Origin: an uncultured Adlercreutzia sp.
GTDB lineage: Bacteria; Actinomycetota; Coriobacteriia; Coriobacteriales; Eggerthellaceae
NCBI GenBank assembly: GCA_910589165.1
Contig: CAJUSP010000001.1
Location: 321,728 to 385,727 of the forward strand
Reading direction: 5' to 3'
Length of the DNA: 64,000 nucleotides
The notes beneath the pieces were generated by a model. That model made no database searches. It saw only the letters and a program-made list of their open reading frames with translations, and had not been told where the DNA came from. Position 1 is the first letter of the stretch, and each line of letters begins with the position of its first letter. The position numbers and the translations under genes are program-made. Positions 32,289 to 40,977 of this stretch are shown one piece after another.

Positions 32289-32996
32289 GTGAGCATTTCG
32301 CGCCGTACTTTCGTTAAAACAGCCGCGACGTTCAGCGCTGCCACAGCGGCCGGCGCCATTTTGGCCGGTTGCGTCCAGGATGATCAGGGCGCTCCTATCG
32401 ATGAGTCTGCCGCGGATGAGCCGGCTGCCGAGGCAGATGCCGCGCCGACGCCTGAGCCTTCCCCGGCCCCTGAGGCAACCGAGGCCGCTCCCGCGACCGA
32501 TGCGGCCGCGGCGGCGCCGGTGCTTGTGGCCTATTACACGAACACGGGCAACACCGGGCGCGTTGCCGAGGTGATCGCCCAGGAGATGCAGGCCGACACC
32601 TTCCTCATCGAATGCATGGAGCCCTACACGCCCGAAGACGTCAACTGGCGTGACGAGAACAGCCGCGTGTCCCAGGAAATGCCGCGTCGCGACGAAGTGG
32701 TGGTCGATCTCGTTCAGATCACGCCTCCCAACTGGGACGAGTACAAGACGGTGTTCGTCGGCTGCCCCATCTGGTGGCAGAGCTTCTCGTGGGTGATGAA
32801 CGCCTTCGTGCACGAGAACAACTTCGAGGGCAAGACGGTCATCCCCTTCTTCACCTCCTCGTCGTCGCCCATCGGCGAAAGCGACACGGCCATGGCCGCC
32901 GAGGCCAACGGCGGCGATTGGCTGCCCGGCATGCGCTTCTCCTCCGGCGCCTCGGAAGAGGAAATCCGCCAATGGCTGGAAAGCCTTCCGCTCTAG
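32289..32996 (+). CDS. Tat-exported flavodoxin-like lipoprotein
   Basis: The 235-residue protein starts at GTG 32289, with GGGAGG 6 nt upstream; the ATG at 32268 has no site. It has a twin-arginine signal (SRRTFVKT at 4-11), lipobox LAGC at 28 and an acidic Ala/Pro linker to about 78. The flavodoxin domain shows VLVAYYTNTGNTGRVAEVI, where T/S-x-T-G-N-T is the classical FMN phosphate loop, and FVGCPIWWQSFSW and FFTSSSSPIGES. It is related to the flavodoxin at 30334 but has the canonical loop. The shared upstream element links it to the aldo/keto reductase operon. Confidence 0.88.
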   Translation: MSISRRTFVKTAATFSAATAAGAILAGCVQDDQGAPIDESAADEPAAEADAAPTPEPSPAPEATEAAPATDAAAAAPVLVAYYTNTGNTGRVAEVIAQEMQADTFLIECMEPYTPEDVNWRDENSRVSQEMPRRDEVVVDLVQITPPNWDEYKTVFVGCPIWWQSFSWVMNAFVHENNFEGKTVIPFFTSSSSPIGESDTAMAAEANGGDWLPGMRFSSGASEEEIRQWLESLPL

Positions 32997-33022
32997 AATG
33001 GCTTTCCAGGGGTTTCGCGGAG

Positions 33023-33066
33023 GCTTTGAACCCTAGGGTTTAAAGCTGGGAACAACTTGAGACTTC
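33023..33066 (+). promoter_or_regulatory. 44-bp shared upstream element, variant copy 3
   Basis: Aligned without gaps to copies 1 and 2 it keeps GCTT, AAC-N6-GGTT-like dyad (AACCCTAGGGTT), GAAC-like core and the end GAGACTTC. Within it CTTTGAACCC and GGGTTTAAAG form a near-perfect dyad. It precedes the hydrolase gene at 33123. Confidence 0.6.
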
Positions 33067-33122
33067 CTTGGGGTGGGGCCAAGGATCATCATGATTGTTG
33101 GTCCTAAAGAAAGGAAGTCATC

Positions 33123-34142
33123 ATGACTGAAGCATTCCAACCCCGCGAGTTCATCCCCTTCAACGGCAATCAGTTCGGCCTTGTGTATGCCGGCGCGCTG
33201 ACCGAGAACGTGGAAGGTGCGGTGAACATCCACTCTATCGAGTATCCCTACCGCGACTTCACGGCCGTGGCCAATGTGTACACGCCGGCCGGCTATGATG
33301 TCGCGAAGTCGTATCCGGCTGTGGTGGTGGCTCACCCCAACGGTGGCGTGAAGGAACAGGTGGCCGGCACCTATGCCCAGAAGCTGGCCGAGGCCGGCTA
33401 TATCGCGCTGGCCTTCGACGCGGCCTATCAGGGCGAGAGCGGCGGTATGCCCCGTAGCACCGACTGGCCCGAGAACCGCGTGGAGGACATCCACCGCGCG
33501 GCCGACATTCTGCTGCAGTACCCGGGCGTCGACCCTGAACGAGTGGGCATCCTGGGCATCTGCGGTGGCGGCGGCTACACGTTCAAGGCCGTGCAAACCG
33601 ACAAGCGCTTCAAGGCAGTGGCCACGCTCTCGCTGTTCAATTCCGGCGAGGTGCGCCGCGAGGGCTTCCGCGGCAGCCAGGTGGACAGCATCCAGGAGCG
33701 CCTGCGCGCGGCGGCGAAGGCCCGTCAGGCCGAGGCGGCTGGCGAGCCGGCGGCGCTGACGCCCAACATGTGCGAGACTGCCACCCCCGAGCAGGCCGAT
33801 GCCATGCCCTACGACCTGTATCGCGAGGGCTACTACTATTACGGCCGCGACTGCGCGCATCCGGGCAGCACCTTCAGCTATACGGTGTCCAGCCTCATCG
33901 AGCTGGCCGCTTTCGATTCGCGCGATGGCGCCGAGCTTATCGACGTGCCGCTGCTCATGATGATCGGCAGCCGCGCCGACACCGGGTATATGTCCATCGA
34001 CTGCTACGAGCGCGCGGTGAACGCGCCGCATCGCGAGCTGTTCGAAATTCCCGGCGCCACCCATATCCAGACCTACTGGAAGCCGGAATACGTGCAGCAG
34101 GCCACCGACAAGCTGACCGCCTTCTTCGGCCAGTACCTGTAG
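33123..34142 (+). CDS. Alpha/beta hydrolase with cysteine-type nucleophile elbow
   Basis: The 339-residue protein resembles the YcjY/dienelactone-hydrolase-like alpha/beta hydrolases. The oxyanion region is VVVAHPNGGVKEQ; the nucleophile elbow reads GILGICGGGGY, which puts Cys where Ser is usual, as in dienelactone hydrolase. The acid is probably Asp in MIGSRADTG and the base His in GATHIQTYW. There is no signal peptide, so it is cytoplasmic. AAGGAAG precedes the ATG, behind the variant 44-bp element. It is followed 96 nt later by a flavodoxin-fold gene, possibly co-transcribed. Confidence 0.85.
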   Translation: MTEAFQPREFIPFNGNQFGLVYAGALTENVEGAVNIHSIEYPYRDFTAVANVYTPAGYDVAKSYPAVVVAHPNGGVKEQVAGTYAQKLAEAGYIALAFDAAYQGESGGMPRSTDWPENRVEDIHRAADILLQYPGVDPERVGILGICGGGGYTFKAVQTDKRFKAVATLSLFNSGEVRREGFRGSQVDSIQERLRAAAKARQAEAAGEPAALTPNMCETATPEQADAMPYDLYREGYYYYGRDCAHPGSTFSYTVSSLIELAAFDSRDGAELIDVPLLMMIGSRADTGYMSIDCYERAVNAPHRELFEIPGATHIQTYWKPEYVQQATDKLTAFFGQYL

Positions 34143-34238
34143 GGCCTCGCACGCTGGCGACATCTTAGGGCACGCGGGAGCGAGGCATTCGGGCGCCTCG
34201 CCCCCACGTGCGATTCATTTTCCAAGGAGGACTATCTC

Positions 34239-34694
34239 ATGAGCATTCTGTTTATCAACGGCGGCGAGAAGAACGGCAATACGAACCGCATGGGCCACGA
34301 GCTTATCGGCAAGCACCCCTACAAGCAGATCGATTTGGCCGACACCAAGGTATACGACTACGGCCAGGTCTTCGCCCGCGAGGACGACGACCAGTTCGGC
34401 GAGGTGCTCGAGGCAGTGCAGGCAGCCGACACCATCATCATGGGCTCGCCGGTGTACTGGCACAACCTCTCCGGCATGCTGCGCAACCTGCTCGACCGCT
34501 TCTACGGCCCGGTGCCCGAGGGAAGCCTTACCGGCAAGCGCCTGTTCTTCGTGTTCCAGGGCGCGGCTCCTTCCGCCGACATGCTGCGCTGGGGCGAGTA
34601 CACCATGAGCCGTTTCGCCGGCCTGTACGGCATGGCCTACGAGGGCATGGCCTCCACCACTTCCGAAGCCCGCAAGCTGGGCGAGAGGCTGTAG
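34239..34694 (+). CDS. Flavodoxin-fold NAD(P)H-dependent oxidoreductase, short
   Basis: The 151-residue cytoplasmic protein fits the NADPH-dependent FMN reductase/flavodoxin_2-like fold: ILFINGGEKNGNTNRMG is the FMN phosphate loop, and IMGSPVYWHNLSGMLRNLLDR is the second flavin loop. A perfect AAGGAGG lies 10 nt before the ATG. It is convergent with the TorD-like gene, 18 bp away, and is probably transcribed with the hydrolase gene before it. Confidence 0.88.
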   Translation: MSILFINGGEKNGNTNRMGHELIGKHPYKQIDLADTKVYDYGQVFAREDDDQFGEVLEAVQAADTIIMGSPVYWHNLSGMLRNLLDRFYGPVPEGSLTGKRLFFVFQGAAPSADMLRWGEYTMSRFAGLYGMAYEGMASTTSEARKLGERL

Positions 34695-34712
34695 GACTTT
34701 GCGCTGACTGCC

Positions 34713-35333
34713 TTATTGCTCTTCGAGTAGTTCGCGGTCGGCGGCGAGGGTTTCCTTCGTCAGGGCCGCGACGTTGTAGTAGAACGCGGTGCGGGCGCGC
34801 TTCTGGATGTCGTCGCAGAGGGCGTCGACCCACGTCAGGTGCTCTGTCGCGAACGTGCGCTGCGCTTCCGCGAGCCGCTCGGCCTCTTCGCCGCCTCCCG
34901 TCTCAAGCGCTGAGGCCGCGCGATCGGCAAGCAGCGCCATCAGTTCAAGCTCCAGGGCCACATGGTCTTCGGGCAGCCCGAAGGACTCGGGTACCGTAAG
35001 ACCCCAGGTGCGGTAAGCTGCCAGGGCCTCGTCGCGGGCATCCTGCATAAGCAGGCCCTCCTCGCTGGTGTATACCGACTCGTAGGGCGCCACCGGATGG
35101 GCGCTCATGCCGAGGAACAGCTGATTGTAGTCGGCGGCCACATCTTGACGCAGCGTCTCGCGATCGGCTTGCTTGGCTTCGCGGTAGAAGTCCGGCAGGG
35201 TGGTCTCGGCGGCGGCCGTGTCAAGCAGAGCGTCGATAAGGGCCGCGTCGGGGGCGCCTATAAACGCGCGGGAGAGAAACCGGTAGGCATGGGCGCGTTC
35301 GTGCGCCAGGTCGATGGCTGCGGAAGTGTCCAC
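34713..35333 (-). CDS. TorD/DmsD-family redox-enzyme maturation chaperone
   Basis: The 206-residue all-helical protein has the TorD signature PEDHVALELELMALL (E-x-D-H-x3-E) near 118-132 and the YNQLFLGMSAHPVAPYESVY stretch typical of the family. Such chaperones bind the Tat signal of a molybdopterin enzyme until the cofactor is inserted. It starts at GTG 35333 after GGAGG. Its evident client is the molybdopterin oxidoreductase two genes upstream. Two hairpins in the 167-bp gap before it may lower its transcription relative to the enzyme genes. Confidence 0.92.
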   Translation of the reverse strand: MDTSAAIDLAHERAHAYRFLSRAFIGAPDAALIDALLDTAAAETTLPDFYREAKQADRETLRQDVAADYNQLFLGMSAHPVAPYESVYTSEEGLLMQDARDEALAAYRTWGLTVPESFGLPEDHVALELELMALLADRAASALETGGGEEAERLAEAQRTFATEHLTWVDALCDDIQKRARTAFYYNVAALTKETLAADRELLEEQ

Positions 35334-35357
35334 AAGGCCTCCTTAGGATTGGGACAG

Positions 35358-35464
35358 GCGAGGGGCGTGCATACTGGGCCGCCAGGGTGCACACCCCTCG
35401 CCGTCTGGGCAGTGGGTAGTGAAGGGCGGGCGCCGCCAGGTGGGAGGGGTTGGCGGCGCCCGCC
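35358..35464 (-). terminator. Two hairpins between ferredoxin and chaperone genes
   Basis: GCGAGGGG-GTGCA pairs with TGCAC-CCCCTCGC (35358-35402), and GGCGGGCGCCGCCA pairs with TGGCGGCGCCCGCC (35425-35464). No T tract follows, so they may attenuate or stabilise RNA rather than terminate. Confidence 0.45.
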
Positions 35465-35500
35465 GAGGGTCAGGCCGCTTCGGGCCCGAAGGTCATGCGG

Positions 35501-36037
35501 CTAGGAGACGTACACGCTTGGAATGGTCTCGCCTTCCATGCGTGCGCCGCCCTTCTCGGCAGCCGCCGCCTCCATCTCGGACAGCGGTCCGAAGTGCAGC
35601 GCCTGCACCGGGCAGGTGAGCACGCAATGGGGCTGATCGTCCTCGCGGCCGATGGAAAGACAGGTATCGCACTTGTCCATGCGGAAGCCACCGCCCTCCA
35701 GCTCCATGTACTGGGGCACGTCGAAGGGGCAGGCGTTCGAGCAGGTCTTGCAGCCGATGCACAGCTCGTCATCCACGACGACCACGCCGTCCTCGTCGCG
35801 CTTGCTGATGGCGCCCTGGGGGCAGTTGGCCATGCACAGCGGGTTTTCGCAATGCATGCACGAAAGTGACTCGAAGGAGCGCTTCACCTCGGGGAAGGTT
35901 CCCTCCACGGTCTCTTGCACATTGCGACGGGATACCGTGCCCGCTTCAATCTCGTGCCACTGCTTGCAGGCTACCACGCAGGCCCAGCACTTAATGCAGC
36001 GGCTCGTATCAACGTAGAATCCGTATTGTTCAGCCAT
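35501..36037 (-). CDS. Four-cluster ferredoxin subunit (DmsB/NrfC type)
   Basis: The 178-residue protein has four sets of cysteines for [4Fe-4S] clusters: CIKCWACVVAC (14-24), CMHCENPLCMANCP (60-73), CIGCKTCSNACP (93-104) and the CDTC...C...CP set to about 143. This is the electron-transfer subunit of DMSO-reductase-family enzymes. No signal peptide is present, so export would be by hitch-hiking with the Tat-targeted catalytic subunit. It lies 3 nt downstream of that gene. No NrfD/DmsC membrane subunit follows. Confidence 0.93.
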   Translation of the reverse strand: MAEQYGFYVDTSRCIKCWACVVACKQWHEIEAGTVSRRNVQETVEGTFPEVKRSFESLSCMHCENPLCMANCPQGAISKRDEDGVVVVDDELCIGCKTCSNACPFDVPQYMELEGGGFRMDKCDTCLSIGREDDQPHCVLTCPVQALHFGPLSEMEAAAAEKGGARMEGETIPSVYVS

Positions 36038-36040
36038 AGT

Positions 36041-38449
36041 TTACCCCTCGCTCTTCGAGATCTTGACGAGCGTCTGCTTCGCCATGGAAGAGGTGAACTC
36101 GTCGTAGTTCGCCATGTTGTCGTCGTACAGCACGTTGACTTCGCTGCCGCCGTCGAGCGCGCCGTAGCCGGGAAGACCCAACTCATCGCAGGGCTCCCAC
36201 CAACCGCGCTTGGTCATAAGCACGTTCGGGTTGATGGCCTCGAAGTAGCGGGCCACCATCTTGATGGAGCCGTGGGGCGACTCGATGAGCATCCAATCGC
36301 CGTCTTCGATGCCGTACTGCTTCGCCGTGGCCGGGTTGATTTTCACCCAGGGCTCGGGCTGCAGCTCGCGCAGGTAGGGGACATCGTGGTAGTAGCTGTG
36401 ATTGCACAGGCGGTAGGCATGCACGTCGGAGATGACGAGCGGGTACTCGGCCGCGATGTCCGGCGTGCCGTCCAGGCTCTCGGGAGCTCCCTCGTAGACG
36501 GGCAGGCGCTCAAGCATGCCGGTGTCATCGCAGTTCGGCTTGCCGCCGATCCACTCGTTCACGCACTGAACCTTGCCCTCTGGCAGGGATGCGAACATCT
36601 TCTCGTAGTTCTGGTACTCGGGCTCGGTGGGCTTGGCGCCGTCGGTGCGCTCCTTGAAGATGTAGCCCTGCTCGCGCAGTTCCTCCAGCGTGACGCCGGA
36701 TCCGTCGAGCTGCTCGGCGAGCATCGCGTCGATGTCGCCGTTCCAGAAGTCCTCGCCGTATCCCATGGCCACGGCCAAGTCGAGGTAGTACTGCCAGTCG
36801 GAGTGGCATTCGCCCATGGGCTCGGAGATCACCTGGTTGATGCCGATGAACGTGCCCGCTGGGGAGTTCTTCGTGGCGAACTGGTCGGCCGACTCGTACT
36901 GGGTCGTGGCCGGCAGCACGATGTCGGCGTAGTCGCACGAGGAATTCCAGGCCACGTCCATGACCACGTAGTAGTCGAGCTTCTTCAGCGCTTCGGCCAC
37001 GGTCTTGGGTTGGCGCGTCGCCGACATGGGGTTCGACGACTGGGCGAAGATGCAGCGCAGCGGATAGGGCTTCTCGGTGAGGATGGACTGGATGCCCTTG
37101 TTGTAAGCCGTGGTGGGGCCGGACTCCTGGGTTTCGGGGGTCTGGAACCAGCGCGGGGTCTCAGGGCCGACCAGCTTGGCGACGCCGGCCATCCAGCCGT
37201 TGGCAATGTCTTCCTCGCTGGCCTGCAGGCGGTCGGACAGCACGTCGATGGACTTCGTCTTGATCAGCGGCTCGGGCATGACCAAGCCGGCCCCGCCGCC
37301 ACCGGCGATACCGAGGTTGCCTGTGATGGCCTCGATGAGGCACACGCAGGCCACCGTCCAGTGGCTGTCGGCGGACTGGTCGCCGATGCCGTTGCCGATG
37401 TTGATGCCCATGGGGCTCGTGGTGCCCATGAGGCGAGCCACCTCAACGATCTGATCCTCGGGAATGCCCGTGATGGGGGCCGCCCAGGACGGCGGGAACT
37501 GCTTCACGTGCTCGGCGAGCTCGTCGAAGCCGAGGCACCAGTTCGCGACGAAATCGTGATCGTAGAGGTCCTCGCCGATGATGACATTCAGGATGGCCAG
37601 CGCCAGTGCGCCGTCAGTGCCCGGAATAATGGGCAGCCAATAATCGGCGTGGGAGCCGAGGCCTTCCTGCATGGGGCGGATGTCGATGACCTTCATGCCG
37701 CCCTCTTGGGAGTCGAGGCGCTTGTTCGGGTTGCCCTGGTTGATGGCGGAGTTCTCGGAGTTGTAACCCCATACGACCAGAAGCTTGCACTTGTCCAGCT
37801 GGCCGGGCGCGGTGTCGGTGGCGCCCATGTGATTCGGGCCTCCCAGCGTCACTAGGCGCGAGAACATGCGCTGCGAGTTGCAGATGGCCGAGTGCAGGTA
37901 GTTGGGCGAGCCATGCACGTTCAGGAAGCGGCGCCCCAGCGTGCCGAGCACTGCGTAGAACTGCGGTGAGAGCACGCCGTAGGACTCGGCCCCGTACTGC
38001 TCTTTCTGCTCCTTCAGCTTCGCCGCGATCTCGTTGATGGCCTCGTCCCAGCTGATCTGCTCGAACTTGCCCTCGCCCTTCTCACCCACGCGCTTCATGG
38101 GGTACAGCAGGCGGTTGGGTGAATACACCGTGTGCATGGCGGCGTTGCCCTTGGCACACAGTGTATTCGAGCCGCGGCCGTAGTTGTTGCCGGCCTCGGG
38201 ATTGCCCTCCACGTGGGCCCAGCGGCCGTCCTTGATGGTGCATAGCGTGGAGCAGTGGGTGCGGGCAGGGCCGCACATCTTGCACCAGGCATGCTTCACT
38301 TCGATAACCGGTTCGGCGCCCTCGGTCTCGCCGGTTTGGGAGAGCTGCTCGTCCTCGGTGAGCGTCTGCGGCGTACATCCGCCGAGCATGGCGACGGCGC
38401 CGAGTGCGGCGGCTCCCTGGAGTAACGAACGACGTGTCAGTTCAGTCAT
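36041..38449 (-). CDS. Molybdopterin oxidoreductase catalytic subunit (DMSO reductase family), Tat lipoprotein
   Basis: The 802-residue protein has a Tat signal (LTRRSLLQG) that also ends in a lipobox-like LGGC near 25. An N-terminal Fe-S motif follows (C-x2-C-x6-C-x3-C in CKMCGPARTHCSTLC, then LCAKG). The bis-MGD enzyme body is clear: LVVWGYNSENSA, PIIPGTDGALALA, and the C-terminal NPATAKQYGIEDGDW dinucleotide-binding domain. The likely Mo ligand lies in NYLHSAICNSQR, probably Cys as in polysulfide/thiosulfate or arsenate reductases. Substrate cannot be told from sequence; this family in gut Eggerthellaceae also includes catechol dehydroxylases. The operon has ferredoxin and chaperone but no membrane anchor. 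A divergent LuxR-type regulator probably controls it. Confidence 0.92.
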   Translation of the reverse strand: MTELTRRSLLQGAAALGAVAMLGGCTPQTLTEDEQLSQTGETEGAEPVIEVKHAWCKMCGPARTHCSTLCTIKDGRWAHVEGNPEAGNNYGRGSNTLCAKGNAAMHTVYSPNRLLYPMKRVGEKGEGKFEQISWDEAINEIAAKLKEQKEQYGAESYGVLSPQFYAVLGTLGRRFLNVHGSPNYLHSAICNSQRMFSRLVTLGGPNHMGATDTAPGQLDKCKLLVVWGYNSENSAINQGNPNKRLDSQEGGMKVIDIRPMQEGLGSHADYWLPIIPGTDGALALAILNVIIGEDLYDHDFVANWCLGFDELAEHVKQFPPSWAAPITGIPEDQIVEVARLMGTTSPMGINIGNGIGDQSADSHWTVACVCLIEAITGNLGIAGGGGAGLVMPEPLIKTKSIDVLSDRLQASEEDIANGWMAGVAKLVGPETPRWFQTPETQESGPTTAYNKGIQSILTEKPYPLRCIFAQSSNPMSATRQPKTVAEALKKLDYYVVMDVAWNSSCDYADIVLPATTQYESADQFATKNSPAGTFIGINQVISEPMGECHSDWQYYLDLAVAMGYGEDFWNGDIDAMLAEQLDGSGVTLEELREQGYIFKERTDGAKPTEPEYQNYEKMFASLPEGKVQCVNEWIGGKPNCDDTGMLERLPVYEGAPESLDGTPDIAAEYPLVISDVHAYRLCNHSYYHDVPYLRELQPEPWVKINPATAKQYGIEDGDWMLIESPHGSIKMVARYFEAINPNVLMTKRGWWEPCDELGLPGYGALDGGSEVNVLYDDNMANYDEFTSSMAKQTLVKISKSEG

Positions 38450-38770
38450 GAATCCTCCTCCTCTTGTGTCTGTCCCTGTGCTCCAGCGCGACCGATCTCC
38501 CTCAAAATCGGCTCACCCCTCTCGCGTGCTATGGAGCTGCCCCGGTGAAACACAGGGGTCGCATGGGCGACATCACCGACCTTAGCTGTTTGGCGCGCTG
38601 GGGGAAATCGTAGGTTTTAACTATTTTCAAAAGTGGCATTTGACCTGGGTTGACATAGAGTCTTTATGAGAGGGTTGCTCCCTGGCTGCCGAGGAGGTGT
38701 GCTACAATGCTGGGCCGTTGGTGCAGGGTCACCGGCAATGACTGCGACTGAGGTTTGGGAGGGGATCGCA
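38450..38770. other. 321-bp divergent promoter region
   Basis: The gap lies between the oxidoreductase operon and the LuxR gene and should hold promoters for both. TACAAT at 38703-38708 is a candidate -10 for the regulator. No gene or convincing operator was recognised. Confidence 0.4.
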
Positions 38771-40261
38771 GTGCGTAAAGAAAAAGGGGAGCGCCGGCCC
38801 GATGTGGGGGCTGTCGCACCGCGCGCGGGTCTGCGTGCTCATTTGAAAAGCGTCACGCTGGCCGATGTGTTCGATGCGCGGGTGTTCGGATTCGCGTTCA
38901 CGCTTGCCTGGCAGCTCATCGTCTATTTCACGGCCACCATTCACTTCTCGACGCGCAACGACGTGAGCCATTTCAACAGCGTGCTGGGCTTCTCGAGCCT
39001 GGGGATGGTCGCGGTGTTCGCGTTTGCTGTGCTGGCCCCGCGCGGTTTCTCGCGCCTGATGGGACGCGGGGCGGCCCGCTGGGGGGCTGCGGTTCTTGTG
39101 GTTGCAGCCAGCCTGCTCCTTGTAGTGGTGGAGCACAGCGAGGTTATCCGTCAGCCGTGGTGCTCGCTGGCGTCTGCCGCCGCGGGTCTTGGCATGGGCG
39201 TGCTCTTCCTGGCGTGGGGCTGCGCCTTCAGCCGGCTGACTATCATGCAGGTAGTCGCGAAGGCCTCCACGGCTCTGATCGTGGCGGCGCTGCTGTTTGC
39301 GGCCGCCGTCATACTTCCCGAGCCGGCGGCCATTGCGCTGACGGCGGCGTTGCCGCTGGCATCGGGGGCGGTGCTGTTCTCGGTGCTGTGGGTGTGGCGG
39401 GAGCCTGAAGAGCCCTCGTCGGATACGCGGCTGCGCCACGGCGCCTTCTCGGTGAGCTCGGTATTCTCGCTGGGTCTGCTCGCCCTGTCGGGGTCGTTCG
39501 TCTCGGCGCTGCTGATAGACGCTGCCCCCATCGTCAACAACGGCAGCCGTCCGTGGCTTTTTCTTATGGCGGCCCTCGCCGCCGTGGCGGTGGTGTGCCT
39601 GCCCCTGCTCTCATCCGACAGCGTCGATTTCGCGGCGGCCTACAAGTCGAGCGTGTTTGCTATGGGGTTCGTCTTCCTTCTGCTGCCCCTTGTAGCCCTT
39701 GGGACGGGGGTGGCCCACTTTCTTGCTCTCACGCTGCACTGCCTCATCATTCTTCTGACGTGGGTGGTAGTGGCGCGCGTCGCCACGTTGTATCAGCTGT
39801 CGCCCCTGTTTTCGTTCGGCGTGGGGTGGGCTTCTCTGGTAATCGGGTCCCTCGTAGGTACCTTTGCCGGCGGCCTGCTGGGCACCTTCGCCGTGGTGAC
39901 GCCGTGGCTGCTGTCTCTTTGCACGCTCGTCTGCATTTGCCTGCTGTTTTTCGCGTATCTGTTCCTCTTTACGGAGAGATCGATGGCGCGGCTGCTTGGC
40001 GGAGCGCTCTCGCGCGGCAAGCGACCCTTCCGCGATCGGGCCCATCAGGTGGCTTTGGATCACGGGCTCACCGAACGAGAGGAAGAGGTCATGGTTCTGA
40101 TTGCCAAGGGGCGTTCGACGCCGCGCATTCGCGAGGAACTCGGCCTTACCACGGGCACGGTGAACACCCATGTGGCGAACTTGTACCGCAAGCTCGATGT
40201 CCACGACCGCCAAGAGGTCATCGACATGGTGGAGAGCGGCCATGTCGGCAGCGGGGAATAG
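38771..40261 (+). CDS. LuxR-family regulator with polytopic membrane N-terminus
   Basis: The 496-residue protein has about twelve hydrophobic segments over residues 35-400 and a LuxR-type helix-turn-helix at the C-terminus (LTEREEEVMVLIAKGRSTPRIREELGLTTGTVNTHVANLYRKL). Such membrane-bound LuxR regulators are abundant in Eggerthellaceae and usually lie beside the respiratory reductase they control. The membrane part presumably senses the substrate or the redox state (inference). I chose GTG 38771 because GGGAGGGG is suitably placed; upstream ATG codons have no ribosome site. Confidence 0.88.
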   Translation: MRKEKGERRPDVGAVAPRAGLRAHLKSVTLADVFDARVFGFAFTLAWQLIVYFTATIHFSTRNDVSHFNSVLGFSSLGMVAVFAFAVLAPRGFSRLMGRGAARWGAAVLVVAASLLLVVVEHSEVIRQPWCSLASAAAGLGMGVLFLAWGCAFSRLTIMQVVAKASTALIVAALLFAAAVILPEPAAIALTAALPLASGAVLFSVLWVWREPEEPSSDTRLRHGAFSVSSVFSLGLLALSGSFVSALLIDAAPIVNNGSRPWLFLMAALAAVAVVCLPLLSSDSVDFAAAYKSSVFAMGFVFLLLPLVALGTGVAHFLALTLHCLIILLTWVVVARVATLYQLSPLFSFGVGWASLVIGSLVGTFAGGLLGTFAVVTPWLLSLCTLVCICLLFFAYLFLFTERSMARLLGGALSRGKRPFRDRAHQVALDHGLTEREEEVMVLIAKGRSTPRIREELGLTTGTVNTHVANLYRKLDVHDRQEVIDMVESGHVGSGE

Positions 40262-40270
40262 CTTCTGAAA

Positions 40271-40302
40271 CGGCGAAGGGGCGCTTCTGTGAGCGCCTCT
40301 TC
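40271..40302 (+). terminator. Hairpin after the LuxR gene
   Basis: GCGAAGGGGCGCT pairs with AGCGCCTCTTCGC with one mismatch pair and a small loop; no long T tract. Confidence 0.5.
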
Positions 40303-40332
40303 GCAGGTAGTTGGCTTTTCGAGGGAGAGCCC

Positions 40333-40977
40333 CTACTCCTTCGCCTCGATGCTGGCGTGGTAGTTGCCGGGCTCGCCGGCCACCTTGTAGATGTAGGTCT
40401 TGCCGTCCTTCTCGAACTCGTCGATGGCGCCGCCGGCTTCCTTCAGCTGGCTCGTGATGTCGATGGGCTCGACGCCTTCCACGGCCACGATGACGCTTCC
40501 GTCGTCGGCCTCCAGCACCTGGCAGGGCAGGGCGCTTTCCGGCGCGTCTTCCACGGTGTAGTCGTGGATCTCGAAGGTGGCGTCGCTGAAGTCGCCGCCC
40601 TCGGCCTCCATGGTAAGGGCAATATCGCCGCCCTGGCCGTCGGCGTCTTCCACGGTGTACTCGATGGTGCCGACGGTGGTGTCGCCGTCCTGGCTCATCT
40701 GCACGTCCATTTCCACCGGCTCGCCGTTGATCCAGACGGTGGCCTTTTCCACCCAGGTCTCGCCGGTGGCGGCGTAGCACACGCCGTTTGTGACCACGAA
40801 CACGCCGAGCAGGGCTGCGCAGGCGGCCGTGGCGTACTTCAGGGCGAAGCCGCCCAGCTTCTTCTTCGTTGCCTTCTCCATGGGGATGCCTTTCACGTTC
40901 GCGAGCAACTCAGCAGGAGCATGGACGTCGCTCATCATAGCTTGGTACTGTTCCCGGTTCCGGGTCAGGTTCGTCAT
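40333..40977 (-). CDS. Membrane-anchored anti-sigma-factor-like protein
   Basis: The 214-residue protein has a short cytoplasmic N-terminus (about 45 residues), one membrane segment (YATAACAALLGVFVVTNGVCY) and an extracytoplasmic acidic domain with beta-rich repeats. This is the layout of anti-sigma factors coded just after ECF sigma genes. It starts 68 nt inside the end of the sigma gene, in another frame, so the two are translationally coupled. GGAGG lies upstream of the ATG at 40977. Family assignment rests on context and topology; the sequence itself is not one I recognise. Confidence 0.75.
   Translation of the reverse strand: MTNLTRNREQYQAMMSDVHAPAELLANVKGIPMEKATKKKLGGFALKYATAACAALLGVFVVTNGVCYAATGETWVEKATVWINGEPVEMDVQMSQDGDTTVGTIEYTVEDADGQGGDIALTMEAEGGDFSDATFEIHDYTVEDAPESALPCQVLEADDGSVIVAVEGVEPIDITSQLKEAGGAIDEFEKDGKTYIYKVAGEPGNYHASIEAKE

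Noticed and set aside
40910..40977. Overlap between sigma and anti-sigma genes as evidence of a frameshift
   Set aside because: Both frames have good starts and complete domains; the overlap involves only the non-conserved acidic sigma tail and fits translational coupling.
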